From positions 1 to 64,000 of the forward strand of contig CAKPHC010000002.1 in NCBI GenBank assembly GCA_934155645.1: a DNA stretch of 64,000 nucleotides, read 5' to 3'. The DNA is from an uncultured Bacilli bacterium. GTDB lineage: Bacteria > Bacillota_I > Bacilli_A > RF39 > UBA660. Positions 63,684 to 64,000 of this stretch are shown here, piece by piece. The first letter of the stretch is position 1. Each line of letters starts with the position of its first letter. The notes beneath the pieces are model-generated. The model worked only from the letters and a program-made list of their open reading frames with translations. It was not told the origin of the DNA and did not search any database. The position numbers and the translations under genes were made by a program.

Positions 63684-64000
63684 TTACTGTAAATCAATAT
63701 ACATAGCAGTAAATTTTGGAATAGTAAGACGAGCACCCATTATAGTTGTATAAGTTTGTGTGCCGTTCATTAATCCATACATTTTTATCATGTCATCTTC
63801 TATGAAATTACCTTCTCCAGAATAAATCACATAAATAGCATCAGGGCAAGAATATCCACCAATATATTGATATTTCGTACATGAAACACCTACTCTATAA
63901 ACTGAAAAATAAGTAGAATTATCAATAACTTGTAGTACTTGACCATACCAATATGCTCTTTTGTCAATATAATTATTTGGCGTTCTCAATACATCTTTAT
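63684..64000 (-). CDS. C-terminal part of a protein that continues past the right edge
   Basis: The frame is open to the window end, so the TTG at 63989 is not a real start. The visible 105 residues (IDKRAYWYGQVLQVID, SGEGNFIEDDMIKMYGLMNG, TYTTIMGARLTIPKF.A.YIDL) look like a small beta-barrel domain with a conserved EDD.I..YG..NG..TYTT..G motif that I associate with extracellular proteins of Firmicutes, an OB- or SH3-like fold. Function unknown. Two Cys could form a disulfide. Confidence 0.6.
   Translation of the reverse strand, partial: KDVLRTPNNYIDKRAYWYGQVLQVIDNSTYFSVYRVGVSCTKYQYIGGYSCPDAIYVIYSGEGNFIEDDMIKMYGLMNGTQTYTTIMGARLTIPKFTAMYIDLQ

Noticed and set aside
1..64000. Retroelement reverse transcriptase and template repeat for the variable regions
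   Set aside because: No protein with reverse transcriptase motifs (such as YxDD) and no A-rich copy of the gene B patch was seen in the window; if present it must lie elsewhere.
1..64000. CRISPR array, rRNA or riboswitch
   Set aside because: No regularly spaced direct repeats, no rRNA segments and no recognisable aptamer core were seen.
1..64000. Genetic code 4 (TGA as Trp), suggested by the low G+C
   Set aside because: TGA is used as a stop in rsh and yqzL, and Trp is TGG throughout. The TGA in dinD is in a gene with two further lesions.

Overview
The window is a low-G+C, Gram-positive-type chromosome segment. It carries peptidoglycan ligases (murC, murE), a class B-like sortase, type IV pilus/competence-type genes and several spore-associated genes (gpr, yqfC, yqfD, ylbJ-like). 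TGA works as a stop: rsh ends in a TGA that overlaps the dtd start, and yqzL ends in TGA. Trp is TGG, so this is not a code-4 mollicute. Gene orders such as yqfC-yqfD-vanZ-ybeY-dgkA-cdd-era-yqzL-recO, lepA-hemW, rsh-dtd and parE-parC fit Bacilli/Firmicutes. An uncultured gut Bacilli lineage is my inference. Nearly all genes are on the minus strand. No rRNA, tRNA, CRISPR array or riboswitch was recognised.

Layout: 1-324, a poly-G promoter pointing off the left edge plus relics. 325-6165: CYTH protein, thioredoxin, CvpA, lytic transglycosylase, DUF1292 protein, mutS. 6226-10817: SepM-like protease, YlbJ-like protein, two prepilin-like proteins and a divergent secretion ATPase. 10829-14878: an operon mscS-HD-thyX-like-tmk-GDPD. 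15048-21989: unknown protein, hemW, double-HTH regulator, lepA, murE, arginase. 22007-24448: DUF11-like protein and surface protein A. 24464-30701: recO-era-ybeY-sporulation operon, yqeY, rpsU. 30823-35698: parC/parE. 35750-39570: IS200/IS605 relic, a broken surface cassette and surface proteins B and C. 39651-45336: unknown protein, priA, surface protein D and a small leader ORF. 45437-57528: gpr, sortase, rpsT, transglutaminase, RhuM-Fic, AI-2E-type transporter, dtd, rsh, comN-like, murC, CPBP protease, phosphoesterase. 57568-63608: rbgA, RhuM, a broken dinD, RNase R with a 5' frameshift. 63684-end: the C-terminus of a further gene.

The most interesting system is a family of paralogous, membrane-anchored surface proteins (A, B, C, D and a broken fragment). 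At least two promoters (one for A, one for an off-window gene) carry uninterrupted G tracts of 11-12 between the -35 and -10 boxes. Gene C has an interrupted, apparently locked version. This is the architecture of phase-variable promoters. In gene B the C-terminal ligand-type domain holds a sharply G+C-rich patch made largely of NNC codons ahead of a GVR motif, as expected for the variable region of a diversity-generating retroelement. No reverse transcriptase or template repeat is visible here. Together they suggest a two-layer diversification system: on/off switching by promoter slippage and sequence change in the exposed domain. This is inference and needs population data.
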